Program-made: the position numbers and the translations under genes | The notes under the pieces: model-generated | What the model saw: only the letters and a program-made list of their open reading frames with translations | Databases searched by the model: none | Told to the model about the DNA's origin: nothing | Assembly (NCBI GenBank): GCA_902774075.1 | Contig: CACYGT010000016.1 | Span: 1 to 33,321 of the forward strand | From: an uncultured Bacteroidales bacterium | GTDB lineage: Bacteria > Bacteroidota > Bacteroidia > Bacteroidales > Paludibacteraceae | DNA: 33,321 bases | Direction of reading: 5' to 3' | Shown: piece by piece, positions 31,743 through 33,321 of the stretch | How the letters are laid out: each line of letters starts with the position of its first letter | Position numbering within the stretch: the stretch's first letter is position 1

Positions 31743-32735
31743 ATGGCGGAAGGCATAGCAGAGCGCTATCCGCAATTCGGAGAATTAGTCGGCGACACTC
31801 CGGAGCAGGCACAGATACGCCTGACTGACTTTGGACATCAAGTATGGAAGATCGTAACGGGACTGCCTTCATTTTTCGCCGCCAAGGGGTACGCATTGAG
31901 GATCATTGCGGTGCAAATAATGCCCGATCATTTGCATATTGTCCTACAAGTTGTCGAGCCGCTGCCAAGAAGTATCGGCTCCGTTATTCGGAGCTTTAAG
32001 AGCGCATGTACCTCGGCATTCAAGAAGGAGCAGAGCAGCGATAAGAATATCGCTGAAATGCAAAATATTTTACATTTTTCTCGCATTTTTGCGAGAACAA
32101 AAAGCATATGGGAGCCCAATCCGGCGCTCTATCACGAGCGTATCCTCCATGCGTATGGCCAGTTGCAAGCGCTAGTAGATTATGTCCATGACAATCCCCG
32201 CCGCCTCTGGCTTAAGCGCGCTAATCCCGACCTCTTCCGTATCCATCAGCACACCGAAATTGCCGGTATCTCTTGCACTACGCTTGGCAATATGTTTCTC
32301 ATGAAGCGCCCTGACCGCGCAGTCCTCCAATGCACGCGACGTCTGATGCAGCAAGAGATAGACATTCGCAAAGACGAGTGCCTTGACGAAGCCGCTAACG
32401 GCTCCGTATTCATCACCGCCGCTATCTCCGAAGGCGAGAAACAAATAGCCCGCGCCTTGCGGGAGGCCGGTTACCCGCTTATTATTCTCCTCGAAAAGGG
32501 CTTCCCGAAACCCGATGACCCGCACTATAAGTTCTTCAAACCCAGCGGTGTCTATTTCGAAGCCTGTGCTGCAGAACGGTTGCTGCTTATTGAACCTAAC
32601 CCCGAGCTCTTTGAAGCGCCCGAAGTCATCGCAAAGGTGACCGCCAAAGCCGGTAAACTCCCGCACGACTCACTGCGTTACCGTTTTCTTGCTCTTAACA
32701 TCATAGCTGCACTTCTCGCTCCATCTCGCGAATAA
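31743..32735 (+). CDS. RAYT-type (IS200/IS605-like HUH) transposase-like protein with C-terminal extension
   Basis: A 330-residue protein. QIMPDHLHIVLQV carries the HUH metal-binding pair (His63, His65), and LVDYVHDNPRRL holds the likely nucleophile Tyr147; WEPNPALYHERIL before it is typical of Y1 (REP-associated tyrosine) transposases. The core lacks the usual first strand (YHVTL-like), so the N-terminus may be shortened or diverged. From about residue 210 an extra domain follows (FITAAISEGEKQIARALREAG, LIILLEKGF, CAAERLLLIEPNP). It looks Rossmann-like and faintly DprA-like, and similar fusions occur in other Bacteroidales as far as I recall. The frame is open to 31614, but the promoter lies inside that stretch, so ATG 31743 is used. 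No flanking IS ends were seen. Confidence 0.78.
   Translation: MAEGIAERYPQFGELVGDTPEQAQIRLTDFGHQVWKIVTGLPSFFAAKGYALRIIAVQIMPDHLHIVLQVVEPLPRSIGSVIRSFKSACTSAFKKEQSSDKNIAEMQNILHFSRIFARTKSIWEPNPALYHERILHAYGQLQALVDYVHDNPRRLWLKRANPDLFRIHQHTEIAGISCTTLGNMFLMKRPDRAVLQCTRRLMQQEIDIRKDECLDEAANGSVFITAAISEGEKQIARALREAGYPLIILLEKGFPKPDDPHYKFFKPSGVYFEACAAERLLLIEPNPELFEAPEVIAKVTAKAGKLPHDSLRYRFLALNIIAALLAPSRE
32078..32097 (+). other. REP-like hairpin inside the RAYT gene
   Basis: TTCTCGC and GCGAGAA form a perfect 7-bp stem around a 6-nt AT loop. It falls in codons for a stretch (HFSRIFARTK) that looks like an insertion relative to the usual core. Confidence 0.45.
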
Positions 32736-32976
32736 CCCATTTGATGGTACTTCCGTCCCAGCGACATGAACCGTACCGATCCTTGGGTATCAAGGCAACA
32801 AAATCCGCTCGATCAAACATCCGGCGGATATAGCCGTACTTCCGTTCCGGTTCATACCGCAAAATCAATTCATAAAGCGCATAATAACGGTCTAAGGTGC
32901 GCATACTCTCCTTGCATAACAATGCTTTCCAATAACCTAATTTCTTCAGGTCGCTGATTAATTCATACATTTTCAT
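32701..32976 (-). CDS. Small helical protein of unknown function
   Basis: A 91-residue protein starting MKMYELISDLKKLGYWKALL. ATG 32970 would remove two residues; the frame is open to 33003, but that part overlaps the -7 element. It is rich in Arg, Tyr and Leu (LDRYYALYELILRYEPERKYG) and ends with GSTIKWVIREMEREVQL. No signal peptide, membrane helix or metal motif is visible, so it is probably cytoplasmic. I do not recognise a family. Its 3' end overlaps the 3' end of the RAYT-like gene by 35 bp, tail to tail. The clear promoter and the open frame against strong antisense coding support a real gene. Confidence 0.65.
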   Translation of the reverse strand: MKMYELISDLKKLGYWKALLCKESMRTLDRYYALYELILRYEPERKYGYIRRMFDRADFVALIPKDRYGSCRWDGSTIKWVIREMEREVQL

Positions 32977-32999
32977 ACTTTTGTGGTGTAAAAAATCGC

Positions 33000-33034
33000 A
33001 CAAAAGTACTGCTTTTTTCTCGCGCGTATAGCAA
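33000..33034 (-). promoter_or_regulatory. Promoter of the small unknown gene
   Basis: TACTTTTGT at 33008-33000, with TTG at 33034-33032 after a 23-nt spacer, longer than the 20 nt seen elsewhere. Confidence 0.55.
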
Positions 33035-33047
33035 TTTTCGTCAACTT

Positions 33048-33073
33048 AAAAGGGAGTACCGTGCTCCCTTTTT
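33048..33073. terminator. Terminator-like hairpin between divergent genes
   Basis: AAAAGGGAG pairs with CTCCCTTTT around a 7-nt loop and ends in T. Its position between two divergent promoters is odd; it could stop read-through from the RAYT-like gene. Confidence 0.55.
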
Positions 33074-33090
33074 ATATGCCCAAAAAGCAC

Positions 33091-33098
33091 TACTTTTG
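33091..33098 (+). promoter_or_regulatory. Putative -7 element for the gene at 33197
   Basis: TACTTTTG preceded by AAAAAGCAC, as in other promoters here, but without a clear -33 TTG at 20 nt. Confidence 0.5.
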
Positions 33099-33152
33099 CA
33101 CCGGATTTCTTAGTTCGCTGAGCGCTCACACGACAGGAACTCCAAAAATAAC

Positions 33153-33166
33153 GACAAGCGCTTGTC
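33153..33166. promoter_or_regulatory. Perfect 14-bp palindrome in the leader of the last gene
   Basis: GACAAGCGCTTGTC lies about 30 nt before the ATG at 33197, inside a leader of about 90 nt. It could be an operator or an mRNA hairpin. Confidence 0.45.
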
Positions 33167-33196
33167 ATAATTTTTAACATCAAACAATTAATTATT

Positions 33197-33321
33197 ATGG
33201 CAAAGAAAAACAACACGATTGCGTGCAAGGCAATCAAAGAACTGATCGAAGTAACAGTACGTACGCGTCAAGACGCAAAACGCGCCAAGGAACTGCGTGA
33301 AGAGGCTAAACAAGAGGCTTT
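33197..33321 (+). CDS. Start of an unknown Lys/Glu/Arg-rich protein (partial)
   Basis: The first 41 codons are present and the gene runs off the right edge. The sequence opens MAKKNNTIACKAIKELIEV and continues as a strongly charged helix (RTRQDAKRAKELREEAKQEA), probably coiled coil. There is no signal peptide. The long leader with a palindrome suggests regulated expression. Too little is visible for a family. Confidence 0.6.
   Translation, partial: MAKKNNTIACKAIKELIEVTVRTRQDAKRAKELREEAKQEA

Noticed and set aside
31711..31758. 15-codon upstream frame (MKGALEHTELGWRKA) before the RAYT-like gene
   Set aside because: It overlaps the chosen start in another frame and could be a translational regulator, but nothing beyond its presence supports this.

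Overview
The window reads as chromosomal DNA of a Bacteroidales bacterium (phylum Bacteroidota). The evidence is a TonB-dependent receptor under a TPP riboswitch, a Bacteroidota-type serine palmitoyltransferase, OstA-like and SurA-like outer-membrane biogenesis genes, large InlB-repeat surface proteins, and about ten promoters of the Bacteroidota -33 TTTG / -7 TAnnTTTG type, most with a spacer of exactly 20 nt. No rRNA, tRNA, CRISPR array or prophage was seen. Everything was read by eye; no search was run.

Layout. 1-1215 (minus): the 5' end of a TonB-dependent receptor behind a TPP riboswitch whose closing helix contains the start codon, preceded by a small beta-barrel protein. 1251-3868 (plus): a pseudouridine salvage operon, psuK-psuG, followed by a lipoprotein with the 5'-nucleotidase C-terminal domain. 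3794-4563 (minus): an ldcA-like gene broken by an internal deletion. 4581-6832 (minus): serine palmitoyltransferase and malate dehydrogenase. 6860-15148 (minus): a seven-gene run from one promoter, in transcription order a lipoprotein, a SurA-like isomerase, an OstA-like protein, a beta-barrel, dnaG, a radical SAM protein and a glycosyltransferase. This couples envelope assembly to the replication primase. 15196-17590: ribD (minus) diverges from prmC-recX (plus), which ends in a hairpin terminator. 17603-28320 (minus): a surface-protein locus with an 1828-aa InlB-repeat protein, a 1553-aa protein with a type IX secretion-like C-terminus, and a 136-aa protein with a C-terminal membrane anchor. 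28549-33321: a P-loop ATPase behind a palindromic operator candidate, a frameshifted lipoprotein, a secreted protein of unknown function, a RAYT-type (HUH) transposase-like gene with a C-terminal extension, a small unknown gene, and the start of another unknown gene.

The most unusual feature is a dispersed family of short degenerate tandem arrays, most with a 7-nt period. They sit in intergenic gaps and also in frame inside genes, often at apparent domain linkers (the glycosyltransferase, RibD and, four times, PrmC). A related 9-nt family occurs in DnaG and the glycosyltransferase. They resemble in form the heptanucleotide STRR repeats of heterocystous cyanobacteria; I know of no description of them in Bacteroidales, but could not check. 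A second pattern is an extended promoter consensus in which a TTGCATATATGCAA palindrome overlaps the -33 element of several promoters.
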